A stretch of DNA of 64,000 nucleotides, from contig JADKJW010000010.1 in NCBI GenBank assembly GCA_016720835.1, forward strand, positions 1-64,000, read 5' to 3'. The notes under the pieces are model-generated. The model was not told where the DNA came from. It saw only the letters and a list, made by a program, of their open reading frames with translations, and did not search any database. Shown piece after piece: positions 7,934 through 16,852 of the stretch. Numbering within the stretch: position 1 is the stretch's first letter; every line of letters begins with the position of its first letter. The stretch is from Ignavibacteria bacterium (GTDB lineage Bacteria > Bacteroidota > Ignavibacteria > SZUA-365). The translations under genes were made by a program, and so were the position numbers.

Positions 7934-9163
7934 ATGCTTGAACTGTCCATGATTCACACCCTGGCGCTCGCAGCGCTCGCGATTTTCGCCGGGCATGGTG
8001 TGCGACGGATTTTTCCCGTCCTCGCGCGGCTCAATGTTCCGGCGCCGGTCCTCGGGGGACTGCTCATCGCCGCGGGCGGGTTGATGGCCGGTCAATGGAC
8101 ACGCATGACCTTCCGTTTCGATACCGCGTTGCAGACGCCCTGCATGATCGCGTTTTTCACCAGCATCGGGTTCGCGGCCAGCGCCGCGCTTCTGAAAAGC
8201 GGCGGAAGACTCGTGCTGGTGTTCTTCGGAGTGTCCATCGCGTTTGCCCTGTTGCAGAATCTTGTCGGGATAGCGGTGGCGCTGCCTTTCGGATTGCATC
8301 CGCTGTTCGGCGTGCTCGCGGGATCGGTGACGCTCACGGGCGGACCGGCCACGGGACTCGCCTTCGCCCCGCTGTTTGAAAAGGCCGGAGTGCAGGGCGC
8401 GGCGGTGATCGCCGTGGCCACCGCCATGGCCGGCATCGTCTCCGGAGGCATCATCGGCGGACCGATCGCCACGGCGCTGATCACCCGTCACCGGCTGCGC
8501 GCACCGCTCGCCACCCGCGTCAAGGGAGCGCAGCCGGTCGGCGCGCACATCGTGGAGGAGAAACTCGCAGAACCCGCCCTCCATGTTCCTGCAGGAGAGG
8601 ACAGGGAATCCTATGTGCTCCTGAAGAATCTTGCCGCCATGCTCGCGGCGATGTGGATCGGGTCCGCGCTGAGCGCGGCATTCGAGTCGCTGGGGCTGAC
8701 GCTCCCCGCGTATATCGGAGCGATGCTGGCGGCGGCGCTGCTGCGGAACATCGACGACGCGACGCGTGTTATCGGCATTTCCCAGCGCACCGTCGACGAC
8801 CTTGGCAGCGTGGCGCTGTCGCTGTTCATCGCGATGGCCCTGATGTCCCTGGATCTCCGCGCGCTGGCGGGACTCGCCCTGCCGCTGCTTGCGATACTCG
8901 CGGCGCAGGTGCTCCTCGTCGCCGCCGCGTGCGTCGCGGTGTTTCGCCTCATGGGCCGGGACTACGAGGCCGCCGTCATGTCCGGCGGCTTTGCCGGTTT
9001 CATGCTCGGCACGACGGCGAACGCCATGGCCAACATGGAGACGCTGGTCGAAACCTACGGCCGCGCTCCGAGGGCGTTTCTCGTGGTTCCCATGGTCGGC
9101 GCATTTTTCATCGACTTCGCAAACGCGCTGCTGATTACGGGGTTTCTGAATGTCCTGAAATAG
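7934..9163 (+). CDS. gltS: Sodium/glutamate symporter
   Basis: This 409-aa, strongly hydrophobic protein has about ten transmembrane helices and is of the usual GltS length (about 400). Family hallmarks are visible: PAPVLGGLL near the N-terminus, the GSVTLTGGPATGLAFAPLF re-entrant segment around residue 135-155, and GGFAGFMLGTTANAMANM near 350-370. GltS imports L-glutamate with Na+ across the inner membrane. ATG 7934 follows a GAGG box (7924-7927) at good spacing. The 3' end overlaps the convergent MerR-type gene by 29 bp. There is no operon partner. Confidence 0.92.
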   Translation: MLELSMIHTLALAALAIFAGHGVRRIFPVLARLNVPAPVLGGLLIAAGGLMAGQWTRMTFRFDTALQTPCMIAFFTSIGFAASAALLKSGGRLVLVFFGVSIAFALLQNLVGIAVALPFGLHPLFGVLAGSVTLTGGPATGLAFAPLFEKAGVQGAAVIAVATAMAGIVSGGIIGGPIATALITRHRLRAPLATRVKGAQPVGAHIVEEKLAEPALHVPAGEDRESYVLLKNLAAMLAAMWIGSALSAAFESLGLTLPAYIGAMLAAALLRNIDDATRVIGISQRTVDDLGSVALSLFIAMALMSLDLRALAGLALPLLAILAAQVLLVAAACVAVFRLMGRDYEAAVMSGGFAGFMLGTTANAMANMETLVETYGRAPRAFLVVPMVGAFFIDFANALLITGFLNVLK

Positions 9164-10103
9164 CGCCCCTGAAGGACCGGCCATCGAGCAGGGGACCAAG
9201 GCCGTCGAGATCGCGAATGATCACGGTGTCCATCGTCTCGAGGGAAGTGGCGTACGCCGCGGCCGAGCGTCCGCCGGCGGCGACCGTCACGTCGGCGGGA
9301 AGAAGCATGGCCAGGCGGCGCAACTCGCGATGCAGCGCGGCGTCGTCGGCGGGATACGCGATCCCGAGGATCAGCATCCGCGCGCCCAGCTGCCGCACGG
9401 AGGCCGCGATTTCCTCCGCCGGGAGATTGGCTCCGAGATACACGACGTTCCATCCGCGCATGGCAACCGTCGCTGCCGCAAGCAGCGCTCCGAGTTCGTG
9501 CACTTGATTGACCGGCGTGCAGACCAGCGCCGCGGGGGCGCCGGGGAAGCGCGGCGCCGAGGCGACGATCGCGCCGAGAAAGGTCCGCACGGCGGCGGTC
9601 GCCATGTGCTCGTGCGCGATGCGCATCGCGCCCTCCTGCCACTGACGACCGACGGACTCGAGAAACGGAACGATGACGTCGCCGATCAGGGCCTGCTGCG
9701 GAAAGTGCACCGAGGCCTGCATCAGCGCATCTTCCAGGGCGCGCACGTCCAGAGCCCGGGCCGCCGCGAGCAGATCCGCCTGAAAATCGCGCGGCGCGGG
9801 AGCGCCGGAGGTTCCGGAGAATGTCACGTGCTTTCCAGCGCGATCTTTCGCAAGCAGTTCTGAAAGGGCTTCATTGCTCAACGCGGCAAGCGCGCCGATG
9901 GAATGCCCCAGTTCGATGAGCTGCCGGAGCAGAATCAAGCGCTCGATGTCCGTGTCTGAATAGAGGCGACGATTGCTTTCCGTCCGATCCGGGGCGAGCG
10001 CCCGATGCCGCTTCTCCCACGCCCGGATGACGAACACAGTCACGCCCGACATTTCCGATGCGAGTCGTATGGGATATCTGTATGTCTGTTTCACTTCCAT
10101 CAT
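9135..10103 (-). CDS. MerR-family regulator with cobalamin-binding domain (CarH/LitR-like)
   Basis: The N-terminal MerR winged helix is at about residues 10-75 (YPIRLASEMSGVTV..IRAWEKRH). A helical B12-cap domain carries W-x9-EH (WQEGAMRIAHEH near residue 154), the signature of CarH-type photoreceptors. A Rossmann B12-binding domain follows; where canonical proteins have DxHxxG this one has Q-V-H-E-L-G, so the His ligand and Gly are kept but the Asp/Glu is Gln. CarH proteins bind adenosylcobalamin and repress target genes in the dark, releasing on light. The frame opens at a TTG 10 codons earlier, but ATG 10103 (or 10100) is the better start. The likely target is the divergent 10278 gene and/or its own promoter. 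Confidence 0.85.
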   Translation of the reverse strand: MMEVKQTYRYPIRLASEMSGVTVFVIRAWEKRHRALAPDRTESNRRLYSDTDIERLILLRQLIELGHSIGALAALSNEALSELLAKDRAGKHVTFSGTSGAPAPRDFQADLLAAARALDVRALEDALMQASVHFPQQALIGDVIVPFLESVGRQWQEGAMRIAHEHMATAAVRTFLGAIVASAPRFPGAPAALVCTPVNQVHELGALLAAATVAMRGWNVVYLGANLPAEEIAASVRQLGARMLILGIAYPADDAALHRELRRLAMLLPADVTVAAGGRSAAAYATSLETMDTVIIRDLDGLGPLLDGRSFRGAISGHSETP

Positions 10104-10218
10104 GTCTAGCTTCTGTTGCAAATATATCTGCAAAATAGCGGAATAACAAGCATTTCGGATTCTGTGCTAAAAATATTTACAATATCCGTCTAGCCTTGGA
10201 ACTTCTTTTCCTAGACAT
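10102..10218. promoter_or_regulatory. Repeated GTCTAG/CTAGAC sites in divergent promoter
   Basis: ATGTCTAG (10102-10109), GTCTAG (10188-10193) and CTAGACAT (10211-10218) form inverted and direct pairs; the last two make a dyad with a 17-nt spacer. They lie between the MerR/B12 regulator and the DUF4397 gene and are candidate regulator sites. Confidence 0.4.
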
Positions 10219-10221
10219 TGG

Positions 10222-10277
10222 TTTTGTATCCTGTAACACAGAACGCACTTATCACTTACGTTTTAAAGGATACAAAA
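10222..10277 (+). promoter_or_regulatory. 5' leader inverted repeat covering the ribosome-binding site
   Basis: TTTTGTATCC (10222-10231) is perfectly complementary to GGATACAAAA (10268-10277). The right arm contains the GGA of the AAAGGA Shine-Dalgarno and ends at the base before the ATG at 10278, so the 10-bp stem with a 36-nt loop would hide the ribosome site in mRNA. Confidence 0.45.
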
Positions 10278-11642
10278 ATGGAACGGACAAACGGACACTC
10301 GCTTCCTCGCACGATCGAAAAACGACTGCGTTTGCGCGGATTCTGGCTCTTTCTTCTCACGGCCGGCATCATCTCTGTTGGTGCGACAGGCTGCAGCGAA
10401 GATGAGGCTGCTCCCGCCTCGCCGGGAACGAACACCGGTCAGACATCGATCCGTGTTGTGCACACTTCTCACGACGCTCCCGCTGTTGACGTGTGGGTCA
10501 ACGGCACCAAGGCCATCAGCAATCTCGCCTACGGCGCGAGCTCCGGCTACGCGGCGGTCACTGCGGGAACAGTCAACGTGAAGGTCGTTCCCGCCGGCGC
10601 CACGTCTCCGGTCGTCATCGAGGCGAACCTCCCGATCGAACAGAATAAAAGGTACTCGGTGCTGGCGATGAACACGCTTGCCAACATCACGCCGGTGGTC
10701 GCCACCGATGCGGAAGCGGGCGCGAAGGCGAAAGTTCGCTTCATTCATGCATCACCCGACGCCCCGGCGGTCGATATCAAACTGAACAACGGCACAGGTG
10801 CGGCGCTCTTCGCAAACACGGCGTTCAAGGGCGTCAGGGAATTCATTGACGTCGACGGCGGCACGTACACGCTTGCCGTCACCGCCGCCGGGAGTTCGAA
10901 GGAAGTGGTGATTCTCGACAAGGTGACGCTGGAGAACGGGAAGATGTACACGATCGTGGCGCATGGCACTCTCGACGGCACCGACAGCTATCCGTTCGGC
11001 GTCCGCGCCTTCATCGACAACGGCGACGGGAAGTTGTTCGCGGATCTCGCGGCCGCGACCTCCCAGCTGAAAGTCGTCCACGCTTCCCCTGACGCGCCGG
11101 CCGTGGACCTCTACCTTGACGGTGCGAAAGTCGGTTCCAACCTCGCATTCCCGGGCAACACCGGCTATCTGACCATCCCCGCCGGCACGCGCTCCGTGAA
11201 GGTCAACGTCGCGGGCACGACGACGACGGCCATCAGCGCCGACCTGATGTTCGAGCCGGGCAAGGCCTACTCCGTCTTCGCGGCCGACCGCGTCGCCGTC
11301 ATCACCGCGCTCATGCTGCAGGACAACCTGTCGATGCCCGCGCCGGGGAAAGCGCATGTCCGCTTCTTCCACCTTTCACCCGACGCCCCCGCGGTCGATA
11401 TCACCACCAAGGATGGCACGGTGGTCTTCCCGAACGTGTCGTTCAAGAAGAACACCGAGTTCCTCCCGCTCAACGCAGCGACGTACGACCTCCAGGTCCG
11501 TCTCGCCGGCACCTCCACGGTGGTCCTCGATCTGAGCGGCATACGCCTCGACAACGGCAGAATCTACACCGTCTTCGCGCGCGGTCTGGTCGCCGGGTCC
11601 GGCAACACGGCGCTCAACGCCCAGATCATCGTCAACAAATAA
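10278..11642 (+). CDS. DUF4397 repeat lipoprotein
   Basis: This 454-aa exported protein has a basic N-terminus, a hydrophobic helix and a lipobox-like ...GATGC at about residue 40-44, so it is probably lipid-anchored. Four DUF4397 repeats follow, each opening with a variant of the H-x-SPDAPAVD motif (the first reads SHDAPAVD). These repeats form beta-sandwich domains of unknown function in cell-surface proteins. ATG 10278 is chosen because AAAGGA lies 7-8 bases upstream and the signal peptide starts here. It is followed 55 bp later by a fasciclin gene on the same strand and may be cotranscribed with it as a surface-protein pair. Confidence 0.88.
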   Translation: MERTNGHSLPRTIEKRLRLRGFWLFLLTAGIISVGATGCSEDEAAPASPGTNTGQTSIRVVHTSHDAPAVDVWVNGTKAISNLAYGASSGYAAVTAGTVNVKVVPAGATSPVVIEANLPIEQNKRYSVLAMNTLANITPVVATDAEAGAKAKVRFIHASPDAPAVDIKLNNGTGAALFANTAFKGVREFIDVDGGTYTLAVTAAGSSKEVVILDKVTLENGKMYTIVAHGTLDGTDSYPFGVRAFIDNGDGKLFADLAAATSQLKVVHASPDAPAVDLYLDGAKVGSNLAFPGNTGYLTIPAGTRSVKVNVAGTTTTAISADLMFEPGKAYSVFAADRVAVITALMLQDNLSMPAPGKAHVRFFHLSPDAPAVDITTKDGTVVFPNVSFKKNTEFLPLNAATYDLQVRLAGTSTVVLDLSGIRLDNGRIYTVFARGLVAGSGNTALNAQIIVNK

Positions 11643-11697
11643 GCGTCATCCCATCACCATACGTCTCACAACAGTTCATCAATTCCAGGAGCATATC

Positions 11698-12204
11698 ATG
11701 AAAGCACTCACATCATCCATCCTCTTCGGCCTTTTGGCCATCGCGGTTCTTATTCAGTCCCCGTTGTATGCGAACGGCGGTGACAAGCATGCGAAGAAGG
11801 ACATCGTGACCGTCGCCGTGGAAGCCGGCAGCTTCACGACGCTGGCCAAGGCGCTGACCGCCGCGGGCCTTATCGACGCGCTGAAGGGCGAGGGTCCGTT
11901 CACCGTCTTCGCTCCGACGGATGAAGCCTTTGCCAAGCTGCCGAAGGGCACGCTCGACAATCTTCTCAACGACAAGGAAGCGCTGAAGAACGTGCTTCTC
12001 CATCATGTGGTCAGTGGTCGCGTGACCTCGGCCGATGTGGTTGCGCTCAAGAGCGCGAAGACGCTGTCCGGACAGTCGGTCAAGATCAGCGTCAAGGGCG
12101 ACATGGTGATGATCGACAAATCCTCCGTCACCGCCGTCGACATCGCCGCGTCGAACGGCGTGATTCACGTCATCGACCAGGTGCTGATTCCGAAAACGAA
12201 ATAG
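11698..12204 (+). CDS. Secreted fasciclin (FAS1) domain protein
   Basis: The 168-aa protein has an N-terminal signal peptide (about 1-25, ending in YANG) and one FAS1 domain of standard length (about 35-165). Signature segments are GPFTVFAPTDEAFAKLP and, near the end, NGVIHVIDQVLIP. FAS1 domains mediate adhesion at the cell surface or in extracellular matrix. ATG 11698 has an AGGAG box at good distance. It probably shares a transcript with the DUF4397 lipoprotein upstream, and a strong hairpin lies 23 bp after its stop. Confidence 0.92.
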   Translation: MKALTSSILFGLLAIAVLIQSPLYANGGDKHAKKDIVTVAVEAGSFTTLAKALTAAGLIDALKGEGPFTVFAPTDEAFAKLPKGTLDNLLNDKEALKNVLLHHVVSGRVTSADVVALKSAKTLSGQSVKISVKGDMVMIDKSSVTAVDIAASNGVIHVIDQVLIPKTK

Positions 12205-12226
12205 TTTCCGGACAGCAGGATTTTTT

Positions 12227-12257
12227 CGAACGCCGCGGAGCTTCTCCGCGGCGTTCG
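12227..12257 (+). terminator. Strong hairpin after fasciclin gene
   Basis: CGAACGCCGCGGAG and CTCCGCGGCGTTCG pair over 14 bp around a CTT loop. A T6 run precedes rather than follows the stem, so it is an imperfect intrinsic terminator or an mRNA-end stabiliser. Confidence 0.6.
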
Positions 12258-12270
12258 TGCATGCAGCCCG

Positions 12271-12471
12271 GCAGCGAAGGATGTCGCAGGGGAGGAACTG
12301 CGATGGACCATCGCCACCTGGGATGGTCTCGATGCGCGTGGCCTGAACGCGCCTGCCTGCGTGTACTGCATCGTCACCGCGTCGAAGATTCGTCACGGGC
12401 TTCATGGTCGATACGGAACGCCGAATGCCGTCTTGTTTCCGCGCCGTATTCTTCGGACCTTTCGTGCCTGA
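12271..12471 (+). pseudogene. Fossil C-terminal FlgD/T9SS-type sorting-domain fragment
   Basis: A frame without its own start, ending at TGA 12469-12471, contains TWDGLDARGLNAPACVYCI. This matches the WDGxDxxGxxxPxGVY core of FlgD-like/T9SS C-terminal domains, preceded by DVAGEELRW. The rest of the parent protein is absent, so this is the relic of a deleted secreted protein. The remaining bases to 12573 show nothing further. Confidence 0.4.
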
Positions 12472-12573
12472 TCGCGCACGAGCAGGCGCATCGAAGAGTC
12501 AGTATCGGTGCGCCGGAGCGCACGTGCGTTGCAGCCGCGTTGAAAATAACCGAACGGAGGGGATGGAAGCGGA

Positions 12574-14406
12574 ATGACGGAGGAATCTGCCAGCACGGGG
12601 GATCGGCATCCGGATGTTCTCCGTCTCATGCGCGGACTCGCGTGGTCGGGGCTCGCCGCGCTCGTGTTCAGTATTCCGGTTCTCGCCGTCGGCGCCGTCG
12701 ATCACCCGCTGCCCGCGGCGATATCGTGGGCCGTGGGAAGGCCCGCCGTTCCATCGTGGATCGGGAACCTCCATTTCATCGGCCTTTTCGGATGCACCGG
12801 AGGTGGCATACTCGCGCTGTGTTTCGGCCTGCTGATTCCGCGCTGGAACGCGTTTGCCGCGCTGCGGCGGATCGAGAAATACGCGCTGATCGCCGGCATT
12901 CTTCTCGTGCTCCTGTTCTGTCTCCCCATCGCGTTTCACGGACACAGCGCGACGTTCGGGCAGGAACGATACTGGTGGCTGGAGGACGACGCGATGATCT
13001 CGATGCGATATGCGCACAACCTCGCGGACGGCGAAGGTCTGGTATGGAACCCCGGCGAACGTGTGGAGGGGTACAGCAATTTCCTCTGGACGCTGTACAT
13101 GGCTCTTGTGCATCTGCTTCCGTTGCCGCTCTCAAAAACATCCGCGGTGATTCTCGTCACGAATATTCTTCTTGCCGTTGCGACCGTCCCTGTTCTCATC
13201 CTCTTCGTCCGTGCGCTCGGAGGGGGCGGCTTCGCAGTTCTCACCTCCGTGCTCGCATTCACGCTTTGCAGAAACGCGATGGTGTGGGTGACGGGCGGTC
13301 TGGAGACCACCTTCCTCGGGTTCGTAGTTCTCCTGGCCCTGTTGCGCATTGTGCGGGAGGCGGACGCCACCGGGCCGAAGGTGGTGACCTGTCTGCTCAT
13401 CGGCATGCTGGCATTGATACGCGCCGATGCGGTGGTTCTTTCCATGCTTCTCTGCGCCTTCGCGTTTGCCGTTTCCGGGAAGAGGAAGACCGTGACGGTG
13501 TACGCGTTGCTCGCATGCGCCCTGGCCGTGCTGCACGAGCTGTTCCGGCTGCACACCTATGGCGCGCTGCTGCCGAACACCGCGTATCTCAAGACCGCGC
13601 AATGGAGTGGACGCAACGCGGTCGGCCTCGCGTACGTGGCGGACTTCGCGAAAAGCTACGCCCTCTTCCTCGCCTTCGCGGCCTTCGGAGCGCTGACCAC
13701 GCGCCGGAAATATTCCGGCCCGCTTATCGGCGTGCTCCTCGTGTACGCCGCCTGGACGGCCTTCATCGGTGGCGACGTCTTTCATGATTTCCGATACTTC
13801 GTCCCTCTTCTCCCCGTCCTGATGGCGCTCGCATTTCTCGGTATGGAAAGGGTCGCGGTCCCTGTCTGGGTGCGTGGCGTCGGCGCGTGCCTCTGCCTGG
13901 CTTCCATGCCGCTGTTCACACCGGATCTGCTCCGGTACTATCTGTATCCCATTCCGGAGGATGCCGGCAACGTCCGGATCGGTTTGCTCCTGAAGAAGAA
14001 CACCGCGCCCGCGGCGAGGGTCGCGGATTTCTGGGCGGGCTCGGTCTTCTATTTCTCCGAACGGTACGGGATCGACCTTCTCGGCAAGTCGGACCGCCGC
14101 ATCGCCACCATGCCCGTCCTCGCAGACCGCGGCGGCAAGCCGGGCCACAACAAGTTCGATTTCGGGTATTCGATCGACACGCTGAGGGCGGACATCGTCA
14201 TCGCAAATTTCAGGCTTCCCGTGAGCGAGGACGTCATGCGCCGGGACGCTCGCGGAGACTGGGCCTTCACCGGGCAACTGTATTTCCATCCCGCATTTCG
14301 CGAGCGATTTATCTCCCATCCCGTCCGGCTCGAGACCTGGCGGACGATTTTCGTCAGTGACAGGTCCGCGGGTGTTCCGGATAGCGAGAGCTGGAAGGAG
14401 TATTAA
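12574..14406 (+). CDS. GT-C family membrane glycosyltransferase-like protein
   Basis: The 610-aa protein has about ten transmembrane helices. The first big extracytoplasmic loop carries EDDAMISMRYAHNL (from about residue 137) followed by GEGLVWNPGERVEGYSNFLW. This acidic motif is typical of GT-C lipid-phosphosugar-dependent glycosyltransferases related to arabinofuranosyl/mannosyl transferases. The C-terminal roughly 150 residues form a periplasmic-like soluble tail with little hydrophobicity. It would transfer a sugar from a polyprenyl carrier onto a glycan or protein outside the cytoplasmic membrane; donor and acceptor are unknown. A GGAGG-like box upstream supports ATG 12574. Confidence 0.75.
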   Translation: MTEESASTGDRHPDVLRLMRGLAWSGLAALVFSIPVLAVGAVDHPLPAAISWAVGRPAVPSWIGNLHFIGLFGCTGGGILALCFGLLIPRWNAFAALRRIEKYALIAGILLVLLFCLPIAFHGHSATFGQERYWWLEDDAMISMRYAHNLADGEGLVWNPGERVEGYSNFLWTLYMALVHLLPLPLSKTSAVILVTNILLAVATVPVLILFVRALGGGGFAVLTSVLAFTLCRNAMVWVTGGLETTFLGFVVLLALLRIVREADATGPKVVTCLLIGMLALIRADAVVLSMLLCAFAFAVSGKRKTVTVYALLACALAVLHELFRLHTYGALLPNTAYLKTAQWSGRNAVGLAYVADFAKSYALFLAFAAFGALTTRRKYSGPLIGVLLVYAAWTAFIGGDVFHDFRYFVPLLPVLMALAFLGMERVAVPVWVRGVGACLCLASMPLFTPDLLRYYLYPIPEDAGNVRIGLLLKKNTAPAARVADFWAGSVFYFSERYGIDLLGKSDRRIATMPVLADRGGKPGHNKFDFGYSIDTLRADIVIANFRLPVSEDVMRRDARGDWAFTGQLYFHPAFRERFISHPVRLETWRTIFVSDRSAGVPDSESWKEY

Positions 14407-14549
14407 TTGTTTCAACGGATCTGCACATATTTCGCCGAGCCCTCGATTTCAAATCGCACTCTGCCTGGAGTCCCATGGGAGCTTGGGACGGTGAAGCGGA
14501 AGGGCGTACTTTTGGCGAGCAAGCACCACCACTTCGCGAGATTCGCCCC

Positions 14550-15416
14550 ATGAAATTGTTTGCCGCCTTCCTCCTGCTGAGCGCCGCCTGCCTGGCGCAG
14601 GGGACGATCACCGGCGGATACGGACTGCGCTTCGGCGCGTCGATGGAGGATGCCGCCCGCTTCGCGAGAAGCGAAGGATGGAAGCAGCTGCAGAGCGGCG
14701 CGGAGTCGCACCTCGCCTTCAGGACCGTCGCCGACAGCGCGCTCACCCGCTTCGACCTGCGCTTCGAGCAGGGGCGGCTCTCGTGGATTCTCGCCCGCAC
14801 GCGAGGCGCGACGCCGCGGCACACGATGGACCTGTACCGCCGCACCGTCGCCGGTCTGACACAGGAACTCGGTTTCGAGCCGGAATCCAAACGCGCCTTC
14901 GCCAATGACAGCGCGCGGGACGACGAGCGGGACATGGCGGATATCATGACCGGTACGTCCGAAATCAGCGACGACTGGCAGGCGCCGTCCGCGGTCCCCG
15001 ACGTGACGAGCAGCGTGCACGCGGAGATTTCGCGGAAGGGCGAGATCACCGTGTGGTTCCTCGAGCAGGGGCTGGAAGTGAAGATGCTCGAGGAGTCCAT
15101 CAAGCTCGGGACACGAAAGGGCGGGAAGATGGGTGAACGGCGTGCCTGCCTGCTGCGCCGCAGGCGAGGCAGGCGGGAGTGCGGGTTGACGAAGGGGGGC
15201 CCCCGCCCGCCGCAGGCGAGCGCAGGCAGGGGAAGGCCCCGAAGGGTGCCGGCCCCCCGGGCGGCCCGCCGGCGGGGGGGCGGAGGGGGGGAGGGGGGGG
15301 GGGAATGGGGGGACGGGGGCCCCGTTTTCCACCGCGCCCCGGGGTCCGGGGGGGCTTTTTTGGCGGGATCCGCTGAAGAGGACTGGGCGGGAACGAGAAC
15401 AAATATCAGCTCGTGA
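14550..15416 (+). CDS. Hypothetical exported protein; 3' end unreliable
   Basis: ATG 14550 gives a signal peptide (LFAAFLLLSAACLAQG), then about 170 residues of coherent sequence to roughly 15120. I recognise no family in it. After that the frame runs into palindromic repeat DNA and G-homopolymers (15160-15380) and reads as Gly/Pro/Arg noise to a stop at 15414-15416. The true stop is probably near 15120-15190 and the tail is an artefact or repeat insertion. Function unknown; location is probably periplasmic. Confidence 0.55.
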   Translation: MKLFAAFLLLSAACLAQGTITGGYGLRFGASMEDAARFARSEGWKQLQSGAESHLAFRTVADSALTRFDLRFEQGRLSWILARTRGATPRHTMDLYRRTVAGLTQELGFEPESKRAFANDSARDDERDMADIMTGTSEISDDWQAPSAVPDVTSSVHAEISRKGEITVWFLEQGLEVKMLEESIKLGTRKGGKMGERRACLLRRRRGRRECGLTKGGPRPPQASAGRGRPRRVPAPRAARRRGGGGGEGGGEWGDGGPVFHRAPGSGGAFLAGSAEEDWAGTRTNISS

Positions 15417-15540
15417 TACTATTTTTGTCCTTGGGGATGCGCAAATTCAGACAGCCTCGTTCCCCCGGGCATGTCCGGCGGGGGGGCCCCGCCCCCCCCG
15501 CCGCCTCGCGGCACTCCGCGTCGAGAATTGGGGCACACCT
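15160..15540. other. Low-complexity G/C homopolymer zone with REP-like palindromes
   Basis: Runs such as G7, G8 and C8 alternate, and fragments GCCGCAGGCGAGCGCAGGC recall the 51-nt repeat at 16844. Base composition and homopolymers look error-prone; the 5' leader of rmuC lies in this zone. Confidence 0.55.
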
Positions 15541-15556
15541 CTCAAGAGGAAACCCC

Positions 15557-16852
15557 ATGGAACCCGTCTTTCTCATAGTCATTCTGCTCCTGCTGATCAT
15601 CGCGGTGGTCCAGCTCGCGCTACTGCTGCGGCGCAGCTCCGGCGCGCACCTGGAGCGGCTGCAGCAGTCCGTCACGGCGCTCACGGATGGGAATCAGCGC
15701 ATCGTCGCGTCCGTCAAGGACGAAATCGCGACGAACAGAAAGGAGAGCAACGACGAGCACCGCTCCTCGCGGCTCGAACTCGCGGAGAGCATGAAAGCGC
15801 TGGGCGAAGCCCTTCGCACCGAGATCGAGAAACTCACCGCGACCACGGAAACGAAGCTCGATACGGTGAAGACGACGGTGGAGGAAAAGCTCACGAAAAT
15901 CCGCGAGGACAACTCCGTGCAGCTCGACCGCATGCGCGCCACCGTGGACGAGAAGCTGCACGAAACGCTCGAGAAGCGCCTCGGTGAATCGTTCAAGCTC
16001 GTCAGCGAGCGCCTCGAACTCGTGCACAAGGGGCTCGGCGAAATGCAGTCGCTCGCCATCGGCGTGGGCGACCTCAAGCGCGTGCTCACCAACGTGAAGA
16101 CGCGCGGCACCTGGGGAGAAGTGCAGCTCGGCGCCCTGCTCGAGCAGATCCTCACCGTCGATCAGTACGGGGTGAACGTCGCGACCAAGGGAACGGCCGA
16201 GCGCGTGGACTTCGCCGTGAAGCTCCCCGGCAAGGACGGCGAGAAGGACGACATCGTGTGGCTGCCCATCGACGCGAAGTTCCCGATCGAGGATTATCAG
16301 CGCCTCCTCGAGGCGCAGGAGCGCGGCGATATCGCGGCAGTCGAAGCGGCATCGAAACAATTGGACGTGCGCATCCGCGCGTCCGCGAAGGACATCTCGG
16401 AGAAGTACCTCGATCCGCCGCACACAACGGACTTCGGCATCCTCTATCTGCCGACCGAGGGGCTCTTCGCCGAGGCGCTGCGCCGTCCGGGCCTCGCCGA
16501 ATACGTGCAGCGCGAACTGCGTGTGTCCATCGCCGGACCCACCACTCTACTGGCCCTGCTCAACAGCCTGCAGATGGGTTTCCGCACCCTCGCCATCGAG
16601 AAGCGTTCCAGCGAAGTGTGGAAACTCCTCGCCGGCGTGAAGACCGAGTGGGCGAAGTTCAACGACGTGCTCGACAAGGTGCACAAGAAACTCGACGACG
16701 CCTCGAAGACCATCGACAGCGCCCGCACCCGCACCCGCGCCATCGGACGCAAGCTGCACGATGTGCAGGCATTGCCTCTTGGCGATGGGGCTGCGATGCT
16801 TGTCGAACCGGAGCTGGATTCGACTGACGACGACGAGGAGAATGAAGGGTGA
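15557..16852 (+). CDS. rmuC: DNA recombination protein RmuC
   Basis: The 431-aa protein has the typical RmuC build: one N-terminal membrane helix (VFLIVILLLLIIAVVQLALL), a long coiled coil (about 35-165), then the conserved RmuC domain with RGTWGEVQLGALLEQIL and IDAKFPIEDYQRL. It is a PD-(D/E)XK-like putative nuclease thought to limit inversions at short repeats. ATG 15557 has an AGAGGA box and starts directly before the membrane helix; the frame is open further upstream but that part is repeat-derived noise. The stop codon lies inside the period-7 repeat beginning at 16844. Confidence 0.93.
   Translation: MEPVFLIVILLLLIIAVVQLALLLRRSSGAHLERLQQSVTALTDGNQRIVASVKDEIATNRKESNDEHRSSRLELAESMKALGEALRTEIEKLTATTETKLDTVKTTVEEKLTKIREDNSVQLDRMRATVDEKLHETLEKRLGESFKLVSERLELVHKGLGEMQSLAIGVGDLKRVLTNVKTRGTWGEVQLGALLEQILTVDQYGVNVATKGTAERVDFAVKLPGKDGEKDDIVWLPIDAKFPIEDYQRLLEAQERGDIAAVEAASKQLDVRIRASAKDISEKYLDPPHTTDFGILYLPTEGLFAEALRRPGLAEYVQRELRVSIAGPTTLLALLNSLQMGFRTLAIEKRSSEVWKLLAGVKTEWAKFNDVLDKVHKKLDDASKTIDSARTRTRAIGRKLHDVQALPLGDGAAMLVEPELDSTDDDEENEG

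Noticed and set aside
7681..7941. Possible small gene before gltS
   Set aside because: No ribosome site or family, overlaps the gltS start, and changes to Arg/Cys-rich sequence.
7652..9199. Minus-strand open frame opposite gltS
   Set aside because: Arg/His/Gly-rich antisense of a clear membrane transporter.
13132..14415. Minus-strand open frame opposite the GT-C glycosyltransferase
   Set aside because: Hydrophilic nonsense opposite a protein with ten membrane helices and a conserved acidic motif.
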